NCBI GenBank assembly: GCA_015832175.1
Contig: WJXW01000016.1
Coordinates: 248,001-312,000 of the forward strand
Source: Paraphaeosphaeria minitans
Taxonomy: Eukaryota; Ascomycota; Dothideomycetes; Pleosporales; Didymosphaeriaceae
Length of the DNA stretch: 64,000 bases
Direction of reading: 5' to 3'
Shown here: positions 11,392 to 22,513 of the stretch, in pieces
How positions within the stretch are numbered: position 1 is the stretch's first letter
Layout: each line of letters begins with the position of its first letter
Notes under the pieces: generated by a model
Databases searched by the model: none
Told to the model about the DNA's origin: nothing
Seen by the model: only the letters and a program-made list of their open reading frames with translations
Translations under genes and position numbers: made by a program

Positions 11392-12758
11392 TCAATTTCC
11401 TACCAAGAGGCTATGATTGGCAGCACCACCATCAGCACGGTACCAGTTCTCTGGAGGATCCCCCATGCACTCACCAACCGTCACTGAGCGACTAAAATTG
11501 AACAGCTCGAAGTAGTCGAGCATGTAACTCGTCAAATTCCTGGTAGTCTATCAGCAACAAAGCGCAGAAATGAAGCAAACTATACATACCAACTAGACTG
11601 GTAATGTGTATCATGCATCAAGAAAATATAGTTCGCATCGCGAGAATTCGTCTGACGCATGGACGCCAAGAACTTCTCCTTTGAGATTTCTATCTTCGAG
11701 CCATCGTCATTCTGCCAGTCTAGAGATAAAATTAGACCACGGTATCAACGACAATAGTGAGAAACTCATACCGTTGTTGACAACGTTTTGGAATGCTGTA
11801 AGCTCGGCTCAGTAAGGTACTGCTAAAATCTATACCCATGGCACTTACTGATATGATATCCCATTCTCTTAAGAACAGTCTGGCATCCATTGTGACAATC
11901 ATCGTATGGCGGACGGAAGTATGTAGGAAAGAAGCCTAGAATGTTCCGGATCGCCATCTCGAGATACTCCACCTGGTGAACTTGCTCCGTCTCGTTGAGC
12001 GAACTCATGTTCTGATGGCCCCAACTATGCCCGGCTATCTATAAAAGGTGTTAGGGATGAACAATGACGAAGTTTGACGAGCATTACCTGATGCCCTTCG
12101 GCATGCATGCGGCGGATGATATCTGGCCATCCAGTCTCCTCGATATCAATCTGACCTTTTCCTAGATTATTTCCTGTGATGAAGAAGGTGGCTTTGGCAC
12201 CGTATTCCCCGAGTACGTCGAGGAGATGTGATGTGTAGTTGTATGGACCATCATCAAATGTCAAGGCTATTGCGCCAGGGTTTTTACAATGGTCGATTCC
12301 CGCACCATCGTAAGAGACATTTCCTATGAGTGGCCGAGACACGTTGAGGGTCGACTCACCCAAGGGTTTGGATGTTGCGTCGCAGCCGTTCGAATAGTCG
12401 ATCTGACAATTTGGACTTGCACAATATTGTGAGCCTCGACCGCAGTAGCCTACAGGCGAACAGCTATCAAACCAGTCAGCCATCATCATGGATTGTAGTG
12501 ATTTCTTTCTCAAACGTACCAATCACCCGGGTCACAGAAACCGACACCTAGACCACATTTCTTGTTCGTATCTCTTTTTTGAAGATTCGATGCAGAGTAA
12601 CCTTGCATCTCTTTAATCATGTGTCGAGGGAGATGGCGGATTGCAGACCGGCCTCCAAATATTCCCGGAACTAGAATATCATGGCCAGCATTATGTGCGA
12701 ATGTGAAGGCCCGAAACTGAAGCAGTGATACAGCACAGAGCATTAATGATGGTTGCAT
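11392..12758 (-). CDS. chitin deacetylase (CBM18 + CE4 polysaccharide deacetylase), secreted
   Basis: Removes acetyl groups from chitin or chito-oligosaccharides at the wall or outside the cell. Six exons with introns 12464-12519, 12039-12087, 11796-11848, 11720-11771 and 11540-11589 give 368 aa, all phases closing. There is an N-terminal signal peptide, then a CBM18 chitin-binding module (CGLGVGFCDPGDCCSPVGYCG, residues about 70-106), part of which is created by splicing. The CE4 domain has motif 1 TFDDGP (148-153), motif 2 HSWGH (zinc ligands), motif 3 RPPYDD and motif 5 HDTHY. The C-terminus NLTSYMLDYF...VTVGECMGDPPENWYR matches family ends. One exon is only 24 nt. The ATG at 12758 precedes the signal peptide; earlier in-frame codons read a poor N-terminus. 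Confidence 0.92.
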
Positions 12759-15249
12759 TCTGCCAAGAATTACTGGCGGTAAAACGTGAAGGCAAGACGA
12801 ATGAGTATGAATGGGTGTTTTTGACAATATACCCAACAAGGAAGACGTGTCTAGGAAAAAAAAAGCGTATACCGAGGTAGTTCCACGACCATAGCCATAG
12901 CCACAGATCCAGCCCTTGCACAGCATACCGTTGAACACAAAAACAAATTTCATTATGTTGCCAAACTCGGCTCAAGACATGCACGCTAATGCAAATGATC
13001 GATAGAACAAACCTAGTGCTCAGGTGCCGCCTTCTAGGTAGCTACCGATTGCTAGTCGGCGGACAATTGCTTATTCGAAGTTTGACAAATCCACGTGTGC
13101 AAAAGATTTGTTCCTAAGGTCCGATCTGTAGCGTGCACGCCGGGTTAGCGAAATGTACCTATCAGCCCGAGGTGGCGTCTTCGGGTACCTACCTGGCCAA
13201 GGTTGTCGCTTTCAAGCCTGTCCATGGTTCTATGCCAGGCACCATCAGCCGGCGCGCGCACCAATACTTAGTCAACAACACTATTTCGGAGCAAACTACC
13301 TATTTCGATTTCGCGCACGTTGCCGTACCTAGCAGCGCGTTTGGAAGCCCATAAAGAGGAGCCGAGTGTTCTTCAACAAGGACATTCAGCGCCACCTACC
13401 ATTCTGGGGCTACCGGTAATACGTTGCACTAACACCAATAAAGAAATCCCAGGCGTGACCCGCTTCACGTTACCATTCCGGAGCCTTGTTGTTGGTGGGC
13501 TTGGTAGACCCGGCGATGCGGGCTCCTGGAGGAGCGGCGCAGAACCGAATGTTGGGACCCGTCTGTAGCGATAGTTCACCTGCATGGTTCCAAATAAAAT
13601 TTAGCTTGGTTCCTACTCAAGATGGCAAGGTGAGCGTCACCGCCGGTCGAAAATGATGTTGGGTCTATTGAGAGACGATCAGTGATCGGATAGAGAGGAA
13701 AACGTTTTTCCCCGTCGAAAATCAGCTCACATACCTACCTAGATGGCTCCATTTTGTGGGTCTACGCATAAGTGCGTAATATGCCAAGACCTAGTGTTAC
13801 CTAGGGCATGAAGCCATGGCGTCTCAATCTCAACAGGGCGCTAGGGACATCCGCGGGGTTTTCGTGGATCATCATGCTACAGACAATCGTAGATGACAAC
13901 GGTCGTGGGTCAGCATGCCACAGAAAGTCGCAGATGACAGCGGTGATGCGAATCTTAATATTCATGCTGGCGCGAGTAGGCCTTACCTACCTACTGAAGG
14001 TAAACTCAATACCTATTCGAAGCGCCCAGTACATGAGAACCACATGTATACTCTTCCCATATCTCAACGCACACCGTGAATTATCATCCATCTCGTTCAG
14101 AGAGTCTCGAGCCTCTGCCTGCGCCTTTAAATTATGACTAGTATGTTACATTTGCCCGTCGGCTGATGGAAGGTACAATTACCGTAGTTGGCACTAGATG
14201 ACAACGGTGAGGTTAAAAGGTTCGAGAAGCAGTGTTTGACATCTTCTTTTAGACACGGTATGGCGACCTTGTGTATGACTTTTCAAGCACAAGGCATTGT
14301 TTTCTTAGATCTTCACGAAGCCACCACAACACCAATTGTTGAAACTAGGTGGTTCCAAATATAAAGGCTGGCTCATTTGATCTGTACGTTCACACCTCTT
14401 TTACGTAATAATACCCTGTACTATTCATTGTACGTTTAAAATACCTCAACGTAAATAATAACCAAAAGAAACAATGCTCTTCTTCGATAATGTTCGAGAC
14501 CATGTTTCCTGAGTTCTTTTTAATTTTTATTGAGACCATTCTTATCAAATCACTCTTTACACCTTCATTACTATAGCAACGAAAGCTGTCAGAGCAGAAC
14601 ATGCTGGTATGACCATCCAACAACAAGGAGTAGCCTTTTATTCTTAATGAATAATCTAGCTCAACTGCTTTTCGTTGTTTCCAGCATGTCTGTAGAGGGG
14701 ATAATGACGTCCGGATACCTGGAAAGGACTAAGTCGGTTAGTCTGATTAACCTATTCTTGCTTACAATTACTCCATAGAAGAATATAAAGATCGCGAAAA
14801 TCAGCCACTGCAAAGCTCAATTAAGGTGGAAAGACTAGCTTGGATATATGGGAACGATGCCCTAACATGTCATTGTCAGTCGATATACGTGGACGAGTAT
14901 CTTGATCGTTAACACTAACCACAAAGTAGTATCCCCTGTAGAGCCCCTATTGAGCTAAACGGAGTAGTTTTGTGATACGTAAATGGTGCTCTGGATACCT
15001 ACGCCATGGTTAATTGATGTTCGTCGGATTCGCTGAAAAGTCAGCGTCCTACACTGCTGCTTAGGTAATATGTACTATTATAAAAAAATGAAACGAGAGG
15101 CCTAAATTACGCGATTGACTCCGAAGATTGCACTTTTCTTAACAAGAAATCTGAAGGCAGTAAGATTCCTGCTGAATACTTGCGGCAATTTTCACTATAA
15201 CGCAGAGGCCAATTGGCACAACTGCATACAAACCTAATTCCGGTGAGAA
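12759..15249. other. AT-rich gene desert
   Basis: About 2.5 kb with no supported gene. The part at 14.1-15.1 kb is strongly AT-rich, and its ORFs (for example minus strand 14390-14626, rich in Lys, Ile and Asn) look like base-composition effects. CCTACCT/GGTACC-type motifs occur around 13180-13200. I saw no terminal inverted repeats or transposase motifs. Confidence 0.45.
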
Positions 15250-16375
15250 AAGGAAGGCAGCTCTCTGGACTGGTACAGAATTGATCGATGGAGGCATTCC
15301 CCCCAAGTTCATCAATACCTCACCTAATAAACATGCCATTGTGAATATCCCCCACTGCACCATATGCGGTTCAGATCCGCACATGTACGCCGGCGATATG
15401 AACAGTATGATGAATAAAGAATTGATGATCGGCCCTGGAGTCACGACCTCAGAATCAGGAGACTACGTCATCACCCTGCCGGCGATTGCGTGTAGAGAAT
15501 TTTTATACTGCAAGCGAGAGGAGCTCTCTCTTTGTGATCGAAATAATACATCCCGGGAGCTGAATTATGTGTACGGACATCGCCTCTCAGGCAGCTTCGG
15601 CTATCCTATGATCACGGGATGATTCCCTGGAAACCAGGCCGAGTACTGCCCTGTACCTTATGTGGATCTCGTCTACGTCAAAGCTCCAGCCGATACACCG
15701 GCCGAGAAATTGGTCGGTCGTGCAGATGTGACCCCTACCTCATGGCACCACTGTGACTTCGCAGAAGTGGGCAAAGTCGACAGCGTTGGCGTCAATGGTT
15801 GTGGCGCAGTCGGTTTCTCCATCCAGCGTTTGGCAAAGCTCTGTGGAGCCGGAAAGATTTATGCCATATAGGGACATGAACCGACTCAACATCACGAAGT
15901 CTTTGACATGCTCCCTATCAACGTTGACGGCCACTCTGATCCAGCAGATTATATCATGTCTCTTGAACCATACGGTTTGGACCGCGGTACCGAAACAAGC
16001 GGTTTTAGGAGTACTAATTTGGTTGCTCATATCACCGAGAGACCTCTGGGTGTCGAAGATTATAGCTTAGACGCCGTGAGCGCTGTGATTAAGGCAACAC
16101 ATGAGGGCAGATAGATCGCTCTGAATGGCGAGTTTTTTTTACATGAGCAACAAGTTCCCAATTGGAATACTGATGAATTCGGCATTACTCTAGGTGGTGG
16201 GCAATTCTATGCCCAGAACGTATTGTATCCTTTTCCTCTACTGTAATATGCTTGGCTACAACATGTAAACCGCCATAAATAATTATTGCTGTGCGCACTC
16301 TGCAGTATTTCACATTTCTACTGGACCTTGTCGTTGAAGGCGAGTACAATTCCCGTTCGTGTTTCTGTATACAGG
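15250..16375 (+). pseudogene. zinc-dependent alcohol dehydrogenase (formaldehyde-dehydrogenase-like) pseudogene
   Basis: One frame reads as an MDR-family zinc alcohol dehydrogenase for over 300 codons: KAALWTGTELIDGG, CTICGSDPHMYAGDM (zinc Cys), CKREELSLCD (structural zinc), YGHRLSGSFGYP, GNQAEYCPVPYVDLVYVKAPADTPAEKLVG, SVGVNGCGAVG (Rossmann loop), SDPADYIMSLEPYGLDRG and GGGQFYAQN. Three in-frame stops interrupt it (TGA at 15620, TAG at 15869, TAG at 16112), and the segment with the GHE catalytic zinc ligand is lost after MIG. A likely ancestral intron (16220-16315) still links AQN to YFTFLLDLVVEGEY. No frameshift is needed, which suggests fairly recent loss. Intact relatives have about 380-400 residues. 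Confidence 0.85.
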
Positions 16376-17466
16376 TTGTTACAAACAAGCTTAAGGATCA
16401 ACGCATGTGGCTGGTTATTGCGCTTTAGACAAAGGTCGAGAATACCTCACAGAGCTACAGCGTGTTTTTCAACTATAGAGTGCCCGGAGAGCTGAAGGTG
16501 TGCCTGTTAACTATTTTCGGACGTACTCTCGCAATGTGAACCTCATGATCGATGTTAAACTGAAAGTCTTTCGCACTATGCTCACCCCTGTTTTCAATTA
16601 TTGGCTGAATAACTTTGTATGAATGTTTGCGCTGGTCCGGTACATCATCTAGGTGAGCCATATGTAGGGATCATGCTGCATTTACGTAGTATCAAGCTGG
16701 TATAATCTGGCTTTTTAACTGCAAATCTTACACATATCCATCATAAATGAGGTATCTTGCTTCAAGCTAGTGGAATAAGATCCAGCTGCCTATGATTAAG
16801 TTTTGTGGAAATGAACTAAGGATACTACTTAGGGTGATCAAGTGTATTGTCACTGAACAGGAGAAGCCTGCTCAGTAGTGCGTCTTATATAGACCTAGTT
16901 TACATAAGGAAATAGTAAGCTGAGTGAGAAGCTCGTAGTAGTCAGGTGATCACCTCTTAGGTGATCGCCCTGTTCTTGTTGTAGGGCCCATGGCCTTTAC
17001 CCGTATCCCATATGCGCCACAAGATTCAATAACAAGATAAAGTTATGCCTGAAACTTATTTCACAGAAGTCGCCTCCTCTCTAGGATGCGTTCTGAATCT
17101 CTCATGAAAGCATTGTTCAGAACTCCGATCATTTTCCTGGCGGTTCAAAGGATGACTCAAATTTACAAGCGGATACATTCAGCATCCGTGTCAAGAAATA
17201 GCGGCGCCAGCGTTTCGTTGCGCCATCTGCAATATTCGCGCACAGCAGCATTTATGGCGAATCGGTGCCGGAATGCGCCTAACAATCACGAGCAGAGTTA
17301 TTTTGCCCTAGGTTTCCACCCATTAGACCACGGAGACTCACCTTGGCGCTCCTAAGTTGTTAGCTTCGATAATCGTAGGCGTTACTATCAGAACATGTAT
17401 AGGTATGATTTTCAATCAAAACTACGCACAACGACGCATTCTGTTTTGTCTGGTGAGGTCCAACTA
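16376..17466. other. AT-rich intergenic stretch
   Basis: About 1.1 kb between the alcohol dehydrogenase relic and the 3' end of the thymidine phosphorylase. No domain is recognised. A perfect 12-bp palindrome (AGGTGATCACCT) near 16944-16955 is followed by a second AGGTGATC copy. Confidence 0.45.
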
Positions 17467-18729
17467 TTATTTTATTGTCCATGCCGAAAGAGTACGCTCA
17501 GCATTTGCTACAGCTTCTACCTCGTTACGCGCGTACAGTACGCATAATTGTTCACCCTGTTTCACTCCCTCGCCTGGCTTCTTCATCTCGGCCACACCAA
17601 CGTTCAAATCGAGAATGGAGTCTTTAGCCGCCCGGCCACCGCCCAGGTCGCGTACAACTTCGCCGATAATCCGCGCGTTACAACCTGAGATCGTTCCTGA
17701 TTTGTTCGCAGCAATTGGTAGGGAAAAGGCTTGAATGGGCGAGTTCAACTTTTGCGTGAAGGCTTTCAGATCGCCACCTTGTGCTTCGAGCAGTTCATTC
17801 CACTTCGCACGCGGAGCTCCGGACTCCAGACACGCCGTTGCCTTTGCCAGCCCTGCAACTAGATTGGAATCTCGTCCGGTCATTACCAACAGTCGACCAG
17901 CGCATTGCAGCACTAGTTCACGCAAATCTTCAGGGCCGCGATTCTCCAAGCATTCGACTGATTCGACAACTTCGAGCCAGTTGCCCGCAGTACGTCCTAG
18001 TGGTATGTCCATATCATTCAGGAACGCCTCGACTTTGACTCCACACGCATTTCCGAGCGTCTCCATCGCCTCTGCCAGCTTATGGGCGTCCTCACGTGTC
18101 TTCATAAACGCCGCCTCGCCGTATTTTACATCAAGCACAAGCGCGTCTAGTCCTTCGGATAACTTCTTTGAAAGAATGGACGCCGTAATGAGATTGATAG
18201 AGGGTACCGTCGCCGTTACGTCGCGCATCGCGTAAAGGCGCCTATCGGCCGGTACCATGTCCTCGGTCTGTCGGATCATCGCACAGCCAACGCGCTCCAC
18301 AATATCGACGATTTTATCCACGGGCAGCGCTGTGCTGAAGCCCGGAATGGACTCAAGTTTGTCCAAGGTCCCACCCGTTATGCCCAACCCACGCCCTGAA
18401 ATCATCGGTACGCGGAAGCCCAGAGCTGCCAGAAGAGGGGCCAGGGGAAGCGATACTTTGTCGCCCACTCCACCTGTGGAGTGTTTATCCACGACAGGTC
18501 GCGATGAATCTTGCGGAAATTGAAGGACCATACCCGAATCTCGCATCGAGAGGGTCAGAATACGTGTTTCGGCGGCATTCAAGCCCTTGAAATATACTGC
18601 CATCAAAAACGCGGCGATTTGATACTCGGGCAGTGTGTCAGCCGTGATTCCCTTGACGATGTAGCTGATTTGTTCATCGGAAAGAGCCGCGCCGTCGCGC
18701 TTCGCTTCGATAAGTTGGAGAAAGTTCAT
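17467..18729 (-). CDS. thymidine / pyrimidine-nucleoside phosphorylase, bacterial type
   Basis: Catalyses thymidine (or uridine) + phosphate to free base + (deoxy)ribose-1-phosphate, a pyrimidine salvage/catabolic step. A single 420-codon uninterrupted frame covers the whole enzyme: an N-terminal helical domain (EAKRDGAALSDEQISYIVKG), the phosphate-binding KHSTGGVGDK (residues 82-91), the family signature SGRGLGITGGTLDKLE (111-126), a lysine-containing catalytic segment (LDVKYGEAAFM), and the C-terminal domain ending GEQLCVLYARNE. Length matches bacterial DeoA/Pdp (430-440 aa). There are no introns, while other genes here of this size usually have them, and no organelle signal. It is flanked by AT-rich, relic-filled DNA. 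The family is widespread in bacteria and not standard in ascomycetes, so horizontal transfer is a reasonable inference. Confidence 0.95.
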   Translation of the reverse strand: MNFLQLIEAKRDGAALSDEQISYIVKGITADTLPEYQIAAFLMAVYFKGLNAAETRILTLSMRDSGMVLQFPQDSSRPVVDKHSTGGVGDKVSLPLAPLLAALGFRVPMISGRGLGITGGTLDKLESIPGFSTALPVDKIVDIVERVGCAMIRQTEDMVPADRRLYAMRDVTATVPSINLITASILSKKLSEGLDALVLDVKYGEAAFMKTREDAHKLAEAMETLGNACGVKVEAFLNDMDIPLGRTAGNWLEVVESVECLENRGPEDLRELVLQCAGRLLVMTGRDSNLVAGLAKATACLESGAPRAKWNELLEAQGGDLKAFTQKLNSPIQAFSLPIAANKSGTISGCNARIIGEVVRDLGGGRAAKDSILDLNVGVAEMKKPGEGVKQGEQLCVLYARNEVEAVANAERTLSAWTIK

Positions 18730-19439
18730 GGCAGACTTCTGGGTGGTCCGCAGTTTGGGCCGTTGACGGGCTAGTGTTCAAGCTGGAGGCAGTAATAGTT
18801 GTGAATGTTTGAGAAAGTGAAGTGAATTGCGTGCAACTGGGCGAGGTGTATGAAAGGGGACGAGAAGAGTGTGCGGTTTGTAGGCTGGCGACAAACAGGA
18901 GATTTTCACCTGATCGCACGAGTGAAGTGTCGCGAATATCTCGGATCTTCCACACGCTTGATTGTATTAGGAAACTGTAAAGGTTTCATAACAACTGATT
19001 AAAAAACACATATATTGGTAAGGATGTTACAGTGTTTTAAGAACTATGATAGAAGATTTAGCACGCAGGTACGTTGCGTCATCAACGTGGGGTACCGTAG
19101 GGAGCGTAGCCTGCCCGTGATAAAATGTGCGCACCCGGACTTCGAAGTACTGCCTACCTAGGTACCTACTAGACTTGGGACGTTGAAGCATTGCAACACG
19201 CGCAAAGAAAAATACGGGCAAGCATACTATGTTAGAATTTACAGAGCAAACCTGGGTACAAACGCATACCTATTGTACATACTTGCTGACTTCATCCTTT
19301 TCCCGTCAATATGGTAGGTACACCCAATGGCAGGAATGCGTAAATATCGCGACACCCAACTGCAGTTGCACCTCTAGCAAGTTTTCCATCCGGGTCCGCA
19401 ATAATTAGGTAGAAGAGTTCGAACCCCAATGACCTCAAG
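18730..19439. other. intergenic, promoter side of the thymidine phosphorylase
   Basis: About 700 bp upstream of the thymidine phosphorylase start. It includes a palindromic CTACCTAGGTACCTAC at about 19154-19169. There is no coding signal I can support. Confidence 0.4.
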
Positions 19440-20132
19440 GCCCAGCCCAGTTTTCATGCGTCTTTCTAGGTTTCCTCGTTCGACAGGTCTGCAAAGGCCC
19501 AAGTCGCCCCAAGCAAACGACTCTCCTCGATTTGGCCCGTCAAATCAATTACCTACGCCAACGCACTTGTTAATACGCGCAACAAGCGACTCAAAGCGCG
19601 ATTTTGCAGCTTTCGTATCAGGAACTATAAGCCCAAAGTAGAAGAGGTTGGCACGGAGGCGCTGTGTCTCATAACCAGTACTGTTACCGTGCCCAGCGCC
19701 CTAGATAGACTTTAGCTCTTCGCAATGTAAAGCCCAAGAATATAAGTACTTGCTGTATATGATTGGCCTATTCAATCCAGCCGTATTATTCTTATCCCGC
19801 TGAATTTCCGTGCCCGTCTAGAATCCAGTACCGTTCCTGCCGCCCTGGCTGTGTGCCATGTACGTATTGAGAATCCGCTTTCCAAATCCAAGGTGAAGAT
19901 ATGACGCATACCAATCACACCAGAGTACCATTCACTTGTCCAGATCAAGTTAGCCACGTTGATCCTCACATACTTCACGAAGTGAGAGACTATTGCCGGA
20001 TCTGCTGGTGAGTCGTCTCCTGGGGTATCGGTGAATGGCAGGGAAGCTTTCCCTTCTTGTCTGGCAACGTTATTAGTGATAAGCCAATGCTGATGTGAGG
20101 AGAATGGTCGAGAGTACTCTCGTGACTTTCAT
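19440..20132 (-). pseudogene. secreted glyoxalase-fold (VOC superfamily) protein, pseudogene
   Basis: The relic begins with an ATG at 20132 and a signal peptide (MKVTRVLSTILLTSALAYH). Two adjacent stops follow in that frame. The homology then resumes in another frame: PGDDSPADPAIVSHFVKYVRIN and VANLIWTSEWYSGVIGMRHIFTLDLESGFSI. A further frameshift gives GGRNGTGF-stop-TGTEIQRDKNNTAG, and a last piece reads FGLIVPDTKAAKSRFESLV near 19.6 kb. Order and spacing match fungal secreted glyoxalase/bleomycin-resistance-like proteins (WYxxVLGMRHIFT, GTGYQT, HVGxVVPDxKAA). At least two frameshifts and several stops show it is dead. The sequence between 19440 and 19560 is too degraded to follow. Confidence 0.8.
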
Positions 20133-21115
20133 GTTTGCTAATTGAAAGTCGTGGCTAGTGTGTGCTGACAATACGCCACTGTAATACGATGACTTATACA
20201 AGCTCTAGTCGACTAAGTGAGTGTGTGTATACTTATGATAGATAGATGCGACCTCTTTCCACTGAGCATCACTGGTTATGTCGACCGTATCCCATGTTCT
20301 CCTCCGTAAGTCCGCTTACGGTGCCTTTACTTAGTGCCGCTCGCTGAGCCTACGATTCCTTTACTATACCAATTGTGTACTGCGCCAGATTATCGTTGGA
20401 TGAATTTCAAGATCAGGCCGCTGTGTTGTGAAATAACTCTGGACGAACTGTGATCCTATGTGTTTGCGATGCAATCGCGAGTGAGAGTTTCTTACGACCG
20501 CAAGTTCCCAGCCTCATCGCGGATGGCATTGGTAACCCCGACCAAAATGCATTGGGAAAACAATATCAAGATAGAAAGTGTAAAATGCGAGGAAGCTGAA
20601 GAAGTCAATTTCATTCACAGCAATCTGGTGGAATAGCCGATCCAAGCCATGTATACTTTTCAAGTGCCAGATATCTTTTTCAAATGTCATGGTTCTATAT
20701 CTGGTAAATTGTATGTATTTGTGCTACCTACGGTAAAGAAACTAGCTAGTAGTAAGTACCAGGGCCGAGTAGCTAAGGTGTCCCTGCCAAGACCAAGGTC
20801 TCTGACAATCATTGGTGATCCCTTTTCCAAATCAAGCCAGGATACAACATAACATGTCAATTCTGGCTTTTCAGATGTGTTGAAGGTCTATAAATGCCTA
20901 CAGGGACTCTTCTTTGACCAGGATTTTTTTTTTGCTAGACATTCGAGAGTTCCGAGGCACGTTGAGGTTGGAGTCCGATACAGCCGTCTGTGTGGCGCCT
21001 GCCAGGTCGTAATCAGTGGAAGAAAGTAAAATATGTTGCGGAAAAGTCATCTGCGATGTGATGGCAGTTGGAAATCCTTAAAATCTAGTAGTGATTTGAA
21101 GATCGTCGAATCGGA
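20133..21115. other. intergenic, no gene recognised
   Basis: About 1 kb between the glyoxalase-fold relic and the 3' end of the acetyltransferase gene. The short plus-strand ORF at 20649-20852 has no recognisable features. Confidence 0.45.
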
Positions 21116-21878
21116 CTACCATCCATCGAGTCCTGCGATCATTCCCCATGCCTCCACCCCTTCCCCTCCTTCCTTGGCCCAGCCATCACTTCCAACAATG
21201 CCTTTTCCGATCTTTGTAGACCCTATAACCTTGAATCCAAAATACTCGTAGACACCCCTCGCATGTGCATTTGTCGATTCCAACCAAACGGGGATATTTC
21301 TCGCTTTCGCTTCGGCCAAAAAAGGCTCGAATATGGAAGTCACAGCACCTGGACATGAATCAGCTCATGAACCTTTGGCTCATGTGCTCTTCTCACCTTG
21401 ATCAGTCCTTTCGGGATCTCTGCCGATCAGGTTCAAATGCCAGTGCGGACGGTTACCCAGCTTCTCCTCGCGAAGAGCTTTGAAAAAAGTCAAATATTCA
21501 GTCACACCCTCTGACAGGGTGGATGCAGGGCTCGGCTTTTTCTCAACGCCTGGAGGAAACCTGTAAAACAAGGTGAGAACAGACTATGGACCGAGCGTAG
21601 GTCTTTGCGTACCACAAACCGATGGCAGCCCAATCATGTGACTCCACCAGGATAGCCCCACTCTCGAAACGAGGTCGGACGATCGCCTCCCAGTACTTCG
21701 CTCGGAACTCAAGCGTTTGGATGTTTGGATGTTCAGGGTTTGACTCGCGACCCATGAACAAGTAGCGATTGAGTGCGTCTTGCGAGAACGCAGCTGCAAC
21801 AAGAGCGGCGAATCTAGGAATGTCATTAGGATCGGTGATCCTTCGGAGAGGCTTTGTGGTCTCGAAATCGCCAGACAT
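21116..21878 (-). CDS. GNAT-family N-acetyltransferase
   Basis: Three exons (introns 21561-21612 and 21349-21396) give 220 aa. The N-terminal part, ITDPNDIPRFAALVAAAFSQDALNRYLFMG, resembles the start of fungal GNAT domains. The core is HWHLNLIGRDPERTDQG, a beta strand and acetyl-CoA-binding loop position, followed by PVWLESTNAHARGVYEYFGFKVI, the typical beta5 and final strands. The C-terminus KEGGEGVEAWGMI is common in fungal members. The canonical Q/RxxGxG/A loop is weak here and may have been rearranged at the second splice (DQG-AVTSIFEPFL). Transfers an acetyl group from acetyl-CoA to an amine; the substrate is unknown. The ATG at 21878 was chosen because upstream in-frame sequence is not protein-like. 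Confidence 0.85.
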
Positions 21879-22513
21879 GGTTGCGCTGTTATGTTTTCCA
21901 AGATGGAATTCCAGAGTTTTTGTTTCAGGAGATGAAGCGCTCGAGGTGTTTTCTGAGTCACGGATGAGTTGGACTACCGTACCTACCGTATCTTGGCTAG
22001 AGTGCACGGTATGCCGAATTCCGACTTCGTGGGTAGGTAGCTGTGCACACTTGTGGCTGAAATGATATCTTGCATGCACCACTCTATCCCCGGTTCCGCG
22101 GCTATGAAATTTGCTAAAAAGCTGCGCTCCACTTGAGTAGTAAACCAAACCTCGGATCGCTCGTGCGAGTCATGGTTAGTGCAGTGAGGTGATCTCCACA
22201 GGAATTGCGTTGTAGGCTAAGCCGTGACTAACGCTCGTTAAACCCTTCTAAGCTTTGTGTGTGGGTCTTATTTGGGCTTGCGGAAGAAGGCGCATCGCAT
22301 GTCCATACCGGTGAGGGACAAGAGGGCCAGTTCGGATCCATTGAGAGAAGTTCTAGCTCGATGTTGTAAGAAACGGCGTGCATCGCGAAGAGGGGAGCCA
22401 TGAACTTAGGTCCCTATGGGTCCCTCGGCTCTAGCACAGCGACGCAGGATACATATTTCGAAGGTATCGTGTCGACGAGCACTGCATACTGCGATTGCCC
22501 TTGCACAATCCCA
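21879..22513. other. divergent promoter region
   Basis: This stretch lies between the acetyltransferase (leftward) and the amino-acid permease (rightward). It should hold both promoters. No conserved element is recognised. An in-frame ATG at 22400 could extend the permease by 38 residues. Confidence 0.4.

Noticed and set aside
14100..15120. Possible transposon in the AT-rich tract
   Set aside because: No terminal inverted repeats, target-site duplication, transposase or reverse-transcriptase motifs could be seen.
19412..19428. TTCGAACCCC word resembling a minus-strand tRNA T-loop
   Set aside because: The T-stem does not pair and no D-arm or anticodon arm can be drawn.
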